Shown in pieces: positions 12,925-25,200 of a DNA stretch of 64,000 nt (its first letter is position 1; each line of letters opens with the position of its first letter). The stretch covers positions 16,965,041 through 17,029,040 of the forward strand of contig NC_052137.2 in NCBI RefSeq assembly GCF_016086655.4, read 5' to 3'. A model generated the notes under the pieces. The model was not told where the DNA came from and made no database searches. It was given only the letters and a program-made list of their open reading frames with translations. The translations under genes and the position numbers were made by a program. This DNA is from Lepeophtheirus salmonis. Taxonomy: Eukaryota; Arthropoda; Copepoda; Siphonostomatoida; Caligidae.

Positions 12925-13690
12925 AAGGGGAAAAAAAACGAAAAATAACGTGGTAACTAGTGTTGAGACTCGGTCCAGCTCCAATTTGACTTTGTAGACT
13001 AATTTTGATTCGGTCTCAATTGATGGACAAATTTTTTTCCATCTCAATTTATGGACCTATTTGTTCGGCCTCATATATTATGAGATACTTTTTTTTCTTA
13101 GATCAACCGTTATTCATTTTTTTCAAAAAAAAAAAATCTCAAAAGTACAGGATAAGTTCTAGAACAAATACTCTTTACATATAAGAGACGGGTGGATCAA
13201 AATTAATCCAAGCTATCACTGTTTAAACTTCGTATAACGTCATTGTACTTGAAAAAACATTTGATTTCATGTTATAGACAATTTATCTGTAAAATCGGTC
13301 CACACCGATTTTTTTGGCACCGAACTAGACTGATTTTTCCTTTGGAGCAATCTAGACCGAATGTTTATATGAGACCGATCCATACCGAGATTTTTTGTTC
13401 GACCGAACTAATTCGTAAATATAACGGTCTCCGACCGGTCTAGGATTTCCAGACCGAAACCCAACACTAGTGGTAACCTGGACAATCGGAAAAATGTTTG
13501 GGAGGGGCGCAACTTTGCTGAATGACGTTTTATTAGATTTACTGCGAGCAGTAATGAGAAGAAAAGAATAAACAAAAATCCCACTCCGTCTCTAGCAAGG
13601 ACAAAGATAGGAATTACTTCGAATTCGATCCATCCATTCTATTCTGAAGTCCAACAGGGACTTACACTTATAACAAGGACTGTTACGTGC
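12925..13690. repeat. R1 element, copy b (interrupted by a hAT-type insertion)
   Basis: R1 left-end sequence (ACGAAAAATAACGTGGTAAC) is split from its continuation (GTGGTAACCTGGACAATCGG) by the element at 12958-13469. It continues through TTCTATTCTGAAGTCCAACA and ACTTATAACAAGGACTG. Confidence 0.65.
12958..13469. mobile_element. 512-bp non-autonomous hAT-type element with perfect 8-bp target duplication
   Basis: Ends TAGTGTTGAG and, on the other side, CCCAACACTA are imperfect terminal inverted repeats extending into a TCGGTCC/GACCGAAA motif. The flanks are identical octamers GTGGTAAC at 12950-12957 and 13470-13477. An 8-bp duplication and TIRs starting TAGTG are typical of hAT elements. Internally it has repeated ACCGA/TCGGT motifs and no transposase. 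Confidence 0.82.
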
Positions 13691-13704
13691 AAGGTGACTA
13701 TACA

Positions 13705-13785
13705 AAGGTGAGACAGCAAGGAAATTCGACACTTGTCTTTTTTCATTATCAAGAGAAGAATATAAATTTAATGACGTCACTCTTG
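13705..13785. repeat. Dispersed repeat R10, copy 1 (contains TGACGTCA)
   Basis: GCAAGGAAATTCGACACTTG, TCATTATCAAGAGAAGAA and ATGACGTCAC recur in the same order at 43075-43150. Confidence 0.6.
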
Positions 13786-13786
13786 C

Positions 13787-13925
13787 AGGTTGAATGATTG
13801 AAATTCATTCATATTTCGATATATCAAAGCATAAGCAACTAGAGAACTCAAGTTTGTTTTGTTTTGTAATTAGTTGCTTATGGTTTGATATATCGAAGTA
13901 TGGATGAATTTCAATCATTCAACCT
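13787..13925. repeat. Foldback element with about 56-bp arms
   Basis: The left arm (from AGGTTGAATGATTGAAATTC through AGCAACTA) and the right arm (from TAGTTGCTTATGGTTTGATA to ATTTCAATCATTCAACCTT) are near-perfect complements around a spacer of roughly 30 T-rich bases. It is a small MITE or snap-back structure; a diverged single arm is at 4845-4900. Confidence 0.82.
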
Positions 13926-14486
13926 TCATTAATTATTGAATTAGTAAGGGTTCAGATTTCAATGGACTTCCGGTAAAGGATAATGATAATAGCTTTGGAA
14001 AATAAAAATAAAACATGTTCAAGTTTCAACTATAAAAATCTGGCGTACTTTCTAGATCATATTTTCTAAAGCCTTTATTAATCATTATAGACTAAATATG
14101 TAGAAACGTATTACACGAATCGGATTCGAGTAATTAACTTAATAACTTATGAATAGACTTGTAAAATTGTTGAAAGACTTGAGACTCCACTTTGAGATGT
14201 GTGACTTGTGCAGTATGAAGTATAACACCCCTTAACTAAGATTTTGCTCTTAAATTTGCCGAAAAGACAAGGGTTTTTGTCAATAAAGGATTGTATACTG
14301 TCACAAGTTTGGGGTTTTGTTTTTTTTGTCTCAATTCGAATTTGACATTGTCGTCAATTTTTTTTATTCTTCTACGAAAAAGGTCAATATCCGAATTTTC
14401 GAAATGAAGGTCTCAACCCCTCAAGCCTGTAGACAAGGAAAAACGCATCGCAAGGTCGAAGATTCTTCTTAACAAGCTTAAGAAAG

Positions 14487-14705
14487 CCGCCTCACTCGCC
14501 TGATTGTTCGCCGTTTGACTTCGTAGTGTTTGGGCGTTTAAAGGGGATGCTGTCGGGACTCCAATACAAGTCCAAGGACCAGCTGAAGTCTGCCCTCAAG
14601 AATGCCTGAGCCAACCTCGACCAGAGCTTCATCGCCAAGTCATGCAGCAAGTTCCAATCTAGGCTGGAGTTGGTAGTGGAGAACATGGGCGGCCATATTG
14701 AATAG
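14487..14705 (+). pseudogene. Mariner-type transposase relic 3 (C-terminal end)
   Basis: One frame reads PPHSPDCSPFDFVVFGRLKG, continues through KDQLKSALKNA, meets a TGA stop, then resumes with ANLDQSFIAKSCSKFQSRLE and ends ENMGGHIE at a TAG. The SPDxxPxDF block carries the third catalytic acidic residue of mariner-type transposases, and the tail matches the family C-terminus. It is markedly richer in G+C than its surroundings. The 5' part is absent or unrecognisable. Confidence 0.72.
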
Positions 14706-15184
14706 ACATGTGTCTAGGATCCTCATCTTTCATATTAAAAAAATTCATTTGTCGACCACTTTAAAAATTACAGAATTATTTAACTATTTTTAAAAATTTC
14801 AGAGTGTTCAGTTTTAGACGCGCACACATATATAGGTATAATCATCACCTTGGTGAAGATTGTCATAATTCTCACGAGCATACCTCTATTAAAAAAAAGT
14901 ATACGTTGGTAAATTGCAAAATATTAGTGCTCTTATTTATTATTTGTCCTCATTTTGGAATTCAAACGTATTAGCGAGGAGGGAGGACTATAGTTATTTA
15001 TTGGGATCTCTGTCAGCTGTCTATCTCAGTTGCCAAATTATACTTTTGTTTTTAAATTACACTCATTTAGACAAAAAAATTAGAGGATTTTAACATATAA
15101 CTACTATATAGTCCAAATACTACTGTATAGTATATGGACTATATACTATTACCTACCATTATTTACATAGTTGTATTACTGCAT

Positions 15185-15345
15185 GTTTGCAAATAAAAAT
15201 GCACAGGGTATTTAATTCAAAAATGGAGATAGATACAGACTTTAAAAATAGAGTAAAAATTGTTCAGAATTCTGAGTTATGTACCTAGAGCTATGTTTCA
15301 TTCTGATCAGACCAGATTCCTGGGCTCTGGAAGGCAAGTTTGTTT
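15185..15345. repeat. Dispersed repeat R2, copy 2
   Basis: The second copy of the repeat described at 4120-4285, with GACCAGATTCCTGGGCTCTG near 15309. Confidence 0.6.
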
Positions 15346-16154
15346 TTTTCAAAAGAAGTTAAGATTGTTTTCCCGTTTCTCAATGTTTTTTTAAGGTATG
15401 AGCCGTTGTTTCTCAAATGCAACAAAAATATTAAAAATCCAATAAACAAGTTATTGTACCAACGGAAAAATAGATAACGTGCATTAAATACGAATTAAAA
15501 AAGAGAATTAGGTAAATGAAGGAAGAGTAGGACTTGCGAGTCAGTCTTAGTATGTATCTTCATTATGGTTGAAGGAGGAACGTATTTCTAATTATAATGG
15601 ACAAAGGCATGGAAGAACTTTAAATCTTGTATATCGACAAATTTTACTCAATTCTGGAGTTATTTAAAGTATTAATAAAATATATAACACGACATATATA
15701 CACGAATATATAAGCGACGAGTGTGTGTAACTAAAGCTCAGTGGGTCATATTAAAAAAAAAGGGGAGTATATCTATTTTGGGTGGTGATCCTGGATAGCG
15801 TTGCGTCAGTCATTTTTTATTCGGTCCAGTCCAGTCTTACGACTTGTTCTTCCAGTTGTTGGACCGGTTCTTAAGACTGCCAGTCCTTCTGACTTTATTA
15901 TGTGTGAGAATGCTTATGAAAAACGGAAAGTAACACCGAGAATTTTTTTGGGGTTTTTTATTTGTCGACGACTAAATCTCCAAGCAATGCTGTGTACTAC
16001 CGCTAGTCACTAATATATACAATTTGCCAAAATTACCCCCCCAAGAGTCGGTCTTAATATATCGATGCTTAATTAATCATTCTTCTTTCTTATTTATTAC
16101 GTATAAAGTACTAGTTGTACCACACAGTCATATACAAAGGTGAAAATCCAGTGT

Positions 16155-16520
16155 GGAATGGGCATGTTAAAAAAAAAGAAACCGAACATCAACATGGTAA
16201 CCCTGACAATTCGAAGAAGGTTTTGGAGGAGAGAAAGAATAATGCTCATGACGTTACATTAATCCGTTACAATCAGCTGTGACAAGAGAGGAAGGAAAAA
16301 AGGATATCAACAAGGATAATCGCTAGTTTTACTACAATATCGATCCCCAATTCTACTCTGAGTCCAACAATTATATTTCCGCAACAAATCCTCAAGGTTC
16401 TGCTCCGTCTTTTATGAAGGTTAATCAGGTTTTGATTATAATTGAATCTATTTAGGAAAGAATATTCACTACTCAGGAATTAAATAATAATCTCAACTGC
16501 TTAGGAAAACAAAACTCGTT
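16155..16520. repeat. R1 element, copy c
   Basis: It starts with GGGCATGTTAAAAAAAAAGA and CAACATGGTAACCCTGACAA, then TGCTCATGACGTTACATTAA, GATCCCCAATTCTACTCTGA and the ATTAAATAATAATCTCAACT tail. It is the longest uninterrupted internal copy in the window. Confidence 0.72.
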
Positions 16521-16782
16521 CTTCATATCGGATGTCTTTTTATCAGATGCCTCTTTATTTAAACAGAGTGTGATCTATTTCGTTTCTCTCATAAAGGAGC
16601 ACTGATAACTTTAGAAGTTGTTTGGAGCTTTTATATGAAAGCTTACTCCAAGATACGAATGTCGTTTACATTGTTAGTGTAAAAATGGACTCCTTATGTC
16701 CCAAAACGAGAAATAGATGAGGAGAATGGATGAAATATACGACTGAATAGATATAAATAATAATGAAAATCCAGTGTAGAAT

Positions 16783-17057
16783 GGGCATGATTAAATAAAC
16801 GGAAAATCAACATGGTAACCTTGATAATTTGAGGAATGTTTTAAAGGAGACAAAGAATAATGCTCATGACGTTTCATAAGATCAGCTACTATCAGATGTG
16901 ACAAGAAAAGAAGGAGATATTAACAAGACAATTTGCTAGACTTACTACGATGTCGATCCCCGAATCTGCTCTGAGTCCAAAAATTTATCCTCTAAAACAA
17001 TCTTCAAATTCTCAGAGTTACCATGTTGATTTTCGGTTTCTTTTTTTTTTTTTAATA
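16783..17057. mobile_element. R1 element, copy d: short complete form with both TIRs
   Basis: The left end GGGCATGATTAAATAAACGG, then AAATCAACATGGTAACCTTG, is mirrored at the right by CAGAGTTACCATGTTGATTT followed by a T-run and ATATGCCC. The inverted repeats are about 45-50 bp. The interior (GATGTCGATCCCCGAATCTG) is R1. It defines the R1 termini as GGGCAT and shows the family to be a TIR-bearing DNA element. The superfamily is not assigned. Confidence 0.75.
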
Positions 17058-17796
17058 TGCCCAAAATAAACGCAACTTTCATCACACGCTTAATTACTTG
17101 CAACTCAACAAGAGTTTAACAGATGAATTTTCAGAACACTAATAGGAGGTAAAAGTGGACAAATGGATACTTACAAGGAAATATATAGTAAAAGGCTAAT
17201 ACAATGTCAGGCCATCTATGTATTCTCTTTTTCAAAATCATGGAATCCACGCTTTTATAAGCAGTGACATAATAAAATGCATGTCTACTGTTTTCTTATA
17301 TATTGTATCTCGCAAACCTTTTATTCGAAATTAAACAAGATAGAAGGGACAAAATCTGTTGTTAGTTAGCCGATTATGAAGAAATTGTTAGGATTTGTTC
17401 ACAGCTTAACACAGCTTTTTTATTCATACGGAACCTCTACTCACAAAAGGGGAAGAACAAATTTAATAATGAATAATAAAGGCGGGAATGATAACGTTCG
17501 TGATTGATAGAAGAAGATGTATATTATTTAATCAATGATGCCATAAGTATTTCTTCTCTTCTCCTCGCACGCTTTTCTATTCTTACCAAAATTATCACTC
17601 TTAACTAGTATATTAGTGAGGTAACGCCGTGATGTAATTTAAAGAGTATTCCTTGTGCAGGGGTTATAATTAGTTTGGGGGCGATTAATCGGAATATGAG
17701 AATCGGGTATTTTTTCTGGAATCGGGATCGACATCGGGAAAATAATGTTAAATTTGCGATTCCGATGCTTATTTATTACTGGTATTTCATTAATCA

Positions 17797-18210
17797 GGGT
17801 TGTCCACAGGATTATATTATCAATTTTTCTAAGTTATGCAGCCCCCAACCCCCCACTACCAAAAAAAAATAAAATAAGGAATTGTTTCCATTTTACCAGA
17901 AAATTCAATAAAAAAATTAAATATTGTGAATTCAATTTTTTTTTCTAAATAAATTAATTTTCTTTGAATAACTATATATTTTGGAAATTTTTCGTGATAA
18001 AATTTCAAATTTGTTTTTTGTTTTTTTCATTTTTTATCAAAGAAATTTAATTTTGAAATTTTTTTGAGAACAGCTTCGGATTTTTGAAATTTTTTTTCTA
18101 CAAAAATTAATTTTTTATGAATAGTTATTAAATTGTATATTTGAAATTTAGTCTCAAAAAATTTAATTTTTTTCCCAAAAAAAATCAAAAAAAAAAAATT
18201 ATAATCCAGT
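17797..18210. repeat. R8 element (CAGGGTTGTCCACAGG end plus AT-rich body)
   Basis: CAGGGTTGTCCACAGGATTA at 17797 recurs as CAGGGCCGTCCACAAGATTA at 19277 and in complement as TGCGGACGCCCCTG near 45460. It is followed by a C-rich AGCCCCCAACC stretch and then by runs of AAATTTTTT type. Confidence 0.5.
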
Positions 18211-18950
18211 GGATATTCCTGATAGTAAAATGGTATTTTTAATCTATCATTTAAAATATTAAAGAATCGAAATTGTCACATCACTATTTACTACTTGGGG
18301 GTAGAAACCAACAATAGTCGTGAGATAGTATTTCACGAGGTGTGAACCGTGAGGAGGCCCAAAGTTGAAAATCTGTTGCATATTTTAATAACTTTTAAAA
18401 CTTCTAAAAAATTTCTGAGGGGTTAGGTTACTGATTTAAAAATGACAATATATGATTATTATTGGATCGAATAATCCCTATTGTAGCTTTATGAATTGGT
18501 TCTTAGTCCTACGTGAATCCTTAAAAGCTTTCTATACTTTGTAATTCTTTGATTCTAAAGGAAATTATTTTTTTTTACATGGGGTAATTCCCTACCCTAA
18601 TTACAGAAATCAAAGCATGCAAGATCAATACTTGTGTAGTTTGTAAACATATTATTAGCTTTCTGATTTCCCAAATCATGTCTGACTCCAATTTGTTTAA
18701 TCAATTAAAAGTTCCAAACGGAAGAAAACTCTTGATTGTCCTACATACTATTAATTTGACTTGCTATTAATATTTTTTTACAGTGGGAATTTGGTTCGAT
18801 AAATGTGCCCTTGTCGTATTCACTATATAAATCAATTTCACGCAATTTCGTTCATAATTATTATATACGCTTCCGTTTAATCGATCTAAATAATAGTATA
18901 AGTCAGTAGCCAATTTAAGAGTAACTTATGAATAGGGCGAATCAAGGTTT
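18211..18950. other. AT-rich stretch without recognisable gene
   Basis: No frame, splice pattern or repeat end that I can support. Confidence 0.4.
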
Positions 18951-18954
18951 TTCT

Positions 18955-19450
18955 ATTTATTTTTTTGTAAATAACTCTACGTTTTTTAAATAATTTCTCA
19001 AAATATTTGATAATTGAAATTTTTTTGAAAAAATTTAATTTTCTGTGAATAGCTATGGATTTTTAAATTTTTTTTGATAAAAAAAAATTGAAATTTAATC
19101 TTTGAATTTTTTTTCGTATAAAATTTAGTTTTTTTGAATAACAATGGATTGTGAATGACGCTTTTTATGATATCACAGACGACGTCACAGCATCAATTTA
19201 TGTTATTTTTCATTATGTCTATGCAATTTTTACTTCCCACCCCTGAGTTTACCATGGCTCAATACCATTTGGCTATCAGGGCCGTCCACAAGATTATATA
19301 TTTATCTTTTTGGGAAAGGGCTTTGTTTTTGGAATATTTTTTTAAAAAATATTTTCAAAAATAATATTCCTATATAAAGTATGTTGAAAAAAGATTCAAA
19401 TATTGAATTTCCCGGAGAAAAGTTTCAAAAAATATAGAGTTATTTACAAA
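18955..19450. repeat. R8-type AT-rich repeat cluster
   Basis: It contains the R8 end CAGGGCCGTCCACAAGATTA at 19277 with AT-rich runs on both sides, including GAATAGCTATGGATTTTTAA near 19036. The open frame at 19155-19364 is repeat sequence. Confidence 0.45.
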
Positions 19451-20967
19451 AAAGGACCAGTTTTAATTTTTATTTATTTGTTAGTTAAGAAATTATTGCT
19501 GTTTACCATGGGGGGGGGGAGGGGGGCATGCCCGGTGTGAAAGAGAATGGATGGTCACCTTAAATGGATTAAAAGATAGATAGGACAAGACGGTTAAAGT
19601 GAAAACCAAAATATGTAAATTATATTCACTCATTCCTCACACACCCTCCATCAAAAATGAGTAGCGATGGGACTTTTGTAGAGCACAAGGGGAATAAAAC
19701 TCTAATTTTTCTCCAGAAAAATACAATTCCTAACAATGATGTGAGGCAAAATATGGACATTGAGGAGTAGGTAATTATTAACCTATCAATATTCAAGGTG
19801 ATAATCTTGTTTTTCCATTGATATGTTTGTTCTTTCCTTCCTTAGTATCTTTAGTTCATTTTAATAATAAAATCAATCGTTGAAGGAGCACAACCAAAAT
19901 TAGTCAACAAATATAGCCATTAATATCGATTACGACTACTATAATTCAATATAGGCATTCAGAATATCCGTAAAATATAACTTAGCACAACTAATATCAA
20001 TTGTGAACTTTTATAACAAATATATGCCAATAGCATTGGGTTATAATTTGTGGATTTCAATCAATCCTTCGCTAATTTTAATTATACTCATTCAAATTCA
20101 ATAAAGTAGTTATATTAGTTATGCAGATTTTTGTGATTTAAAAATTAATAAATATTAAAAATGGTAAAAATATCTCAATTCTTCCAACTCTTTCTCTATT
20201 TTTTAAATTATTTTTTGTTCAATCTTTACATTCTAGTAAATAAATTTTTATCTAAAAGTTACCGTATTAAACAATTGATTAGATAATAAGATTATTTGAT
20301 AAAAGAGGGAGCAAATATTCAGAACACCACTCCAATGATTTATGAACCAATTATTATTAATAACATACAATTCAAGTTAATTTAGGAATATTATAATAAA
20401 TATGCGTAATAATAATAATAATAATATAAATTTGAAGATACAAAAATCATATAATACTAGAAACCAGTATTATATGTCTAAATACATATTTATACAAAAA
20501 TGACATCTACGTTCAATAATGATTATGGAATCCGTGACGAGGTTGCGATATTCATATTTATGTTTTCTTTCATTGCGTAAATATTAAATATTAACGCTTA
20601 TTAAAAATAGAGGAGATATAGTTCCTTTTTTTATATATTTTATATTTTTTAATATTAAATGATAGATTACAATTAAGAAATTCTAAAAAAATTCATTTGT
20701 TTAAATGTCACATGTATACATTTTGCAATAATTCATGAAGTAAATGATTACTTCCCGCTTCCATTTAAATATGTAAAAAAGGAGCTAGGAGTACTTTTAG
20801 CGATACTAAACAAACTATTACATTCATGATTTGATTCATTAATAAAATCAAAAATATGATTTATTTTATTTCAGGGAAAATATTAGTTGAGGATCATGGT
20901 CGAATTGATAATTTTTGAGTCATTTATTGGATTTTTTTTGTCATATCGTTGCAATTTAAAGAATTTT
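19451..20967. other. AT-rich stretch without recognisable gene
   Basis: Includes a G-run (about 19511-19525) and a short AAT microsatellite (about 20408-20426). Nothing else seen. Confidence 0.4.
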
Positions 20968-21180
20968 GGGGGAGAGCAGCATGGCTGTCATGACGAGTAA
21001 TAAGATGAGATTCAAGCAACCGTCACAAACAGGGACTTAGACTCCCGAGCAAACCCTTATTATTACTCTCTGTCTTTCATTAGAAAAATCTCTAGTGATT
21101 ACAATATAATACATAAAGTTCCCTTCCCAAGAATAAAATAATAAAGATTACAGATTTGGAAAGAATGTTGTACGAGTTGC
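20968..21180. repeat. R1 element, copy e
   Basis: GGGGGAGAGCAGCATGGCTG, TCATGACGAGTAATAAGAT and ACTCCCGAGCAAACCCTTAT match R1. Both ends are truncated. Confidence 0.55.
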
Positions 21181-21659
21181 AACTACAAAAAGCCTTGCAC
21201 TTGTTGTAGACCATATTTGATACAACTCCAAATATTCATATCATATGTTTATGGGTAGGGGTGTGAAAATTGTCTGAATCTTTGAGAGTGCACATAAAAA
21301 AGAAAAGTATATGTTAGCAACTTTGATAAATGACATAATATCTACTGACAGATATCACTATAAAAGCTATATTAATATAAAACACTAATATCTTGCAGAT
21401 TACTTACCAACATATACTTATTTAGAAAATGTATGCTCACAAGGATGTCGATATATGAGCTGTCCATGAAAATTACTAACAAAAAGGAGATTTAAAAAAA
21501 GAGGATAAAAGGGTTCCTAGGCCCTATTTCGTAGCATTAGTGTTCATTTGATGGCATTAATGTATTTCGACGTGAGATTGCGTGCGCGGCGGAACGTCGC
21601 TTTATCCCCCCTTCTCCGAATATAATTATTCCTACTTTTTAATTGGACAAACTTGAGTT

Positions 21660-21734
21660 ATTATTCCACATCCATACTCATTATTAATCATTTTACCTCA
21701 ATCAGGATTCCTCTAAGACGTAGTTGGATGTAAA
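21660..21734 (+). promoter_or_regulatory. Candidate non-coding first exon and promoter region of l(3)mbt
   Basis: A strong consensus donor (AAG then GTGAGT) lies at 21735 on the plus strand, and the next good acceptor is the one opening the first coding exon (22199). The sequence before the donor has no open ATG (the ATG at 21729 meets TAA at once), so this would be a 5' UTR exon. The stretch 21570-22120 is also visibly less AT-rich than its surroundings, as expected of a promoter and 5' UTR. The exon start is not determined. An alternative donor near 22046 cannot be excluded. Confidence 0.35.
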
Positions 21735-22216
21735 GGTGAGTCCTTGTTGCTGGGATGATTCCAGTGTGTTCTTGCTCATGAAGGATTTCTCTCCGTCTCT
21801 TGGCACTCGGGGGACTCTTGACTTCCTCAGGAGTCTTATGACTCATGAATGACGGATCCTTCTTTTCCTTTCTTTCCCTCTTCTCTCGCCCAATCACGAA
21901 TGCGAATCTGACACCTTGATGAGGATATTTGGACAAGAGTAACGTTTTCGTGATTGAGTTGATGGAAAGCGAGGTTTGAGAAGAAGAAGACGGACTTGCT
22001 TTGTCTGGCTCCTTCCTTCCTTCCTTGGGAGAGCCGTACGGGGTGTGAGCCTTGTGGGAGTGCCCTATGGCTCGTGTGCCTCCCCTGTCAAAATGAAACT
22101 CTATTCGTGTTTATTAGTCTTGCCTTATTGATTGTCTGCATCTGAAAGAGGTGGATAAGAATCCCTTCTAATGTTACTATATGTTACTCTATATTACAGG
22201 AGCGAAAAGCAAACTG

Positions 22217-25200
22217 ATGGGAGATATCAAACCAAACATTACTCCAAATTCACCCAAACCCACTAAACAGTTTCATCGAATTTATGTGCTACCCAAGTCG
22301 GCTTTAAAATCCGATTCCTCTCCTATCGTACTACCTAAAGATGCAAAAATTCTGTCTCCGAAAGGGCAGTTGACAGTCCTTTCTGATACATCCTCAACCT
22401 CCGCATCATCCAACTCTCTTCAAAAAGTTATTATAGATCAGAAAGCAGCATTGCTGGATTCGGCTTGTAATGGTAAAATAGATCGGAAGTCCGCTGTTAA
22501 AATAATAAATGCACCAAAGATTCAAAGCCATTCCACAAGTAGGTTCTAAATCTCAAGTATTTCATCTTGACTGTATTTTATATGTATATAATATATCTTG
22601 ATAGGAATTGAAACGAAATCTTCTGAAGAGGAAATTAAGTTTGGGATGGATCGAAAATCAAAAGCTAGAATGCTGCACTCAGCTAAATCAAAAGCGCTTC
22701 AGCTTGAATCTAAAAAAGTGAGTTCGGTAAAGAATCAAGATTAATCATAAATAATGTCCCTCTTTTGTGTATATCTAGGTTGGAAAGCGGTCTCTTATGC
22801 AGCCTTTAAATTGTGATGAGGCCTTGGAAACCATTATTGCTTCGCACAGGAATACAAAGTTATTTGACAGCATTCACAAAGTAAGGATTACATTATTTTC
22901 ATTTAGTCCACTATTGTATTTTTGCCTTATAAATTCAGGCCAAGGAAAATGAATTTGGGGCCATTGAAATTGTTCAAGTCCGAGATGTACCTAGTAGGTC
23001 TACATCCCCCATAATTGAAATTAAAAAAGAGGTGGAAGAAGATGCTGAGAATATTGATCTCGTTTGTCGTGAAGAATCTCTTCAAGAAAGTGTGTAATTC
23101 CATATTTTGCATTACTCTTTATTGATAATAGCTTATTTTTTAGGTCCAACGTCCAACAAAGACTCTTGTTCTCCTCCGCCATCTAAAAAGATTCGTAAAG
23201 ATGAAATTTTATGTTGCGAGGGATGTGGTTGCTACGGAATGGCTGGGGATTTTTTTAGTCCATTAGTATGTTGTAAAGAATGTGAATCAAGAGCAAATAC
23301 CAAAAAAAGTACAAATGAAGGAAAGGATCGATGTCAAAGACCAAGAAGAGAAACAACTAGAAAAGCTGTTGTAAAGCAAGAAGTCAGAAGTAAAGGCGAT
23401 GGTCTTAGATCTTTGAATAATGGTAGTTCGAGTACACCCCTTTCCTGCAATTCTTCGTGTGCTTCCTTAGGGTCTGATGGTTCTGAGACTAGGGAGAGTT
23501 CTCGTGCAACAACACCTGCAAACATTGATAAAAAAGTTAGTTTTGTTCGATCTTGAGTAAAAAAATTTAGCCCTTGAATAGCCATTAAAAAAGTTGTTTA
23601 CAATACAATTTTGTTTTCAGCGGATTCCTCCTCATCTAGAATATCCTTGGTTCCATCCCAAGACTAAAAAATTTTCCTGGAACTTATATTTGGATTGCAC
23701 TTCCAGTAAGGGAGCTCCCACCAAACTTTTTAAACACAACGTTTTGATACCTGCTCCAAAAAATTGGTTTAATGTTGGAATGAAGTTGGAAGCCGTAGAC
23801 CCCGAGCATCCTTCATTGATATGTGTAGTTTCTATTGCTGATGTTCAAGGTAAAAACATAATCTAGTTATAACAAGGAGTTTTTTTTTTTAAATTCGAAT
23901 TTTGTGTCAACAATAGGTTACAGACTTCGCCTTCATTTTGATGGTTTTCCAGACTCTTACGACTTTTGGGAGTGTGGGGATTCTCCTAATATATTCCCCG
24001 CTGGATGGAGTGGTAAGAAACGATTAACACCTCCTAAAGGTTTCGAAAATAGCTTCGAGTGGAAAAAGTATTTAATAGAAACAAAGTCTGTATCTGCACC
24101 AGAAAAATTCTTTCATAATAAAGACGCTTTACATGTAAGGAAGGGATGTCAAATTCGATTAAGACAATAATGAAATATGCTTTTCATCATTTGTATTAGA
24201 AAAATCAAGCCTCAAACCAGGACTTGAGTGAGTGGAAGGTTGGTGCAAAGCTAGAAGCTGTTGATAGGCAAAATACGAGTATGGTGTGTGTTGCAACTGT
24301 TGCAGAGATTTTAGGTGCAAGGATCCTTATACATTTTGATGGTTGGGAAGATGACTACGACTATTGGGTGTCTCCGGATTCTCCATATGTACATTATAAA
24401 GGCTGGTGTGACGAGCATAATATGGAGCTTAATCCACCAAATGGTATATATATTATATGCATGTCGTTATATGTATGAAAATATATTAACTTCTCAATAT
24501 ATATATTTCTAGATTTTCCGGAAGATGTGGAGTTTGAATGGGATGCTTATTTAAAAAAAACAAAGAGCCCTGTTGTTCCAGGTCATGCATTCAAATGCCG
24601 TCAAGAGAACTCATCATTTAAAAAACACATGAAACTTGAGGTTGTGGATAAACGTAATCCAAGTTTAATTCGGGTTGCAACGGTTGTTAAAGTGAATGGG
24701 AGACAGATAAAAGTAAGACCAACAACGTTTATTGAAACACATTTGTAGTTCCCACAGATTAGTGTCACAAAAAAATATTATGAATCTTAGGTTCACTTTG
24801 ATGGATGGCCTGATGAGTATGATATTTGGGTAGAAGATGATTCTTATGAGATTTTCCCTCCAGAATGGTGTCAGAAAGTGAATGGCACCTCTATCGAAAA
24901 CCCTCTGAGTATGATAACCTTGTTTCTTTTTATTAGTTTAATTATGATCACACTATTTATATATTTAGCATCTGATGAAGTGAAATTTTATGAAAGTGAA
25001 GGGAAATGCCCTACACCAGGATGTCGTGGAATCGGACATATCAAAGGGCCCATATTTATGAAGCATAGTACCTTGACATCATGCCCCTATTCACCTCAGA
25101 ATTTAGACTTGGATGAAACCTACCTTACGGACCGTTTTAAAATAAAGGAGTCTCAAAAGTACACTTAAATGATAATACATCATATTACAACATTTGCAAA

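Noticed and set aside
21688..21936. Minus-strand 82-codon frame before l(3)mbt as a divergent gene
   Set aside because: No domain and no partner exons were found. The strand opposite carries a good splice donor, and the open frame may simply reflect the higher G+C of the promoter region.
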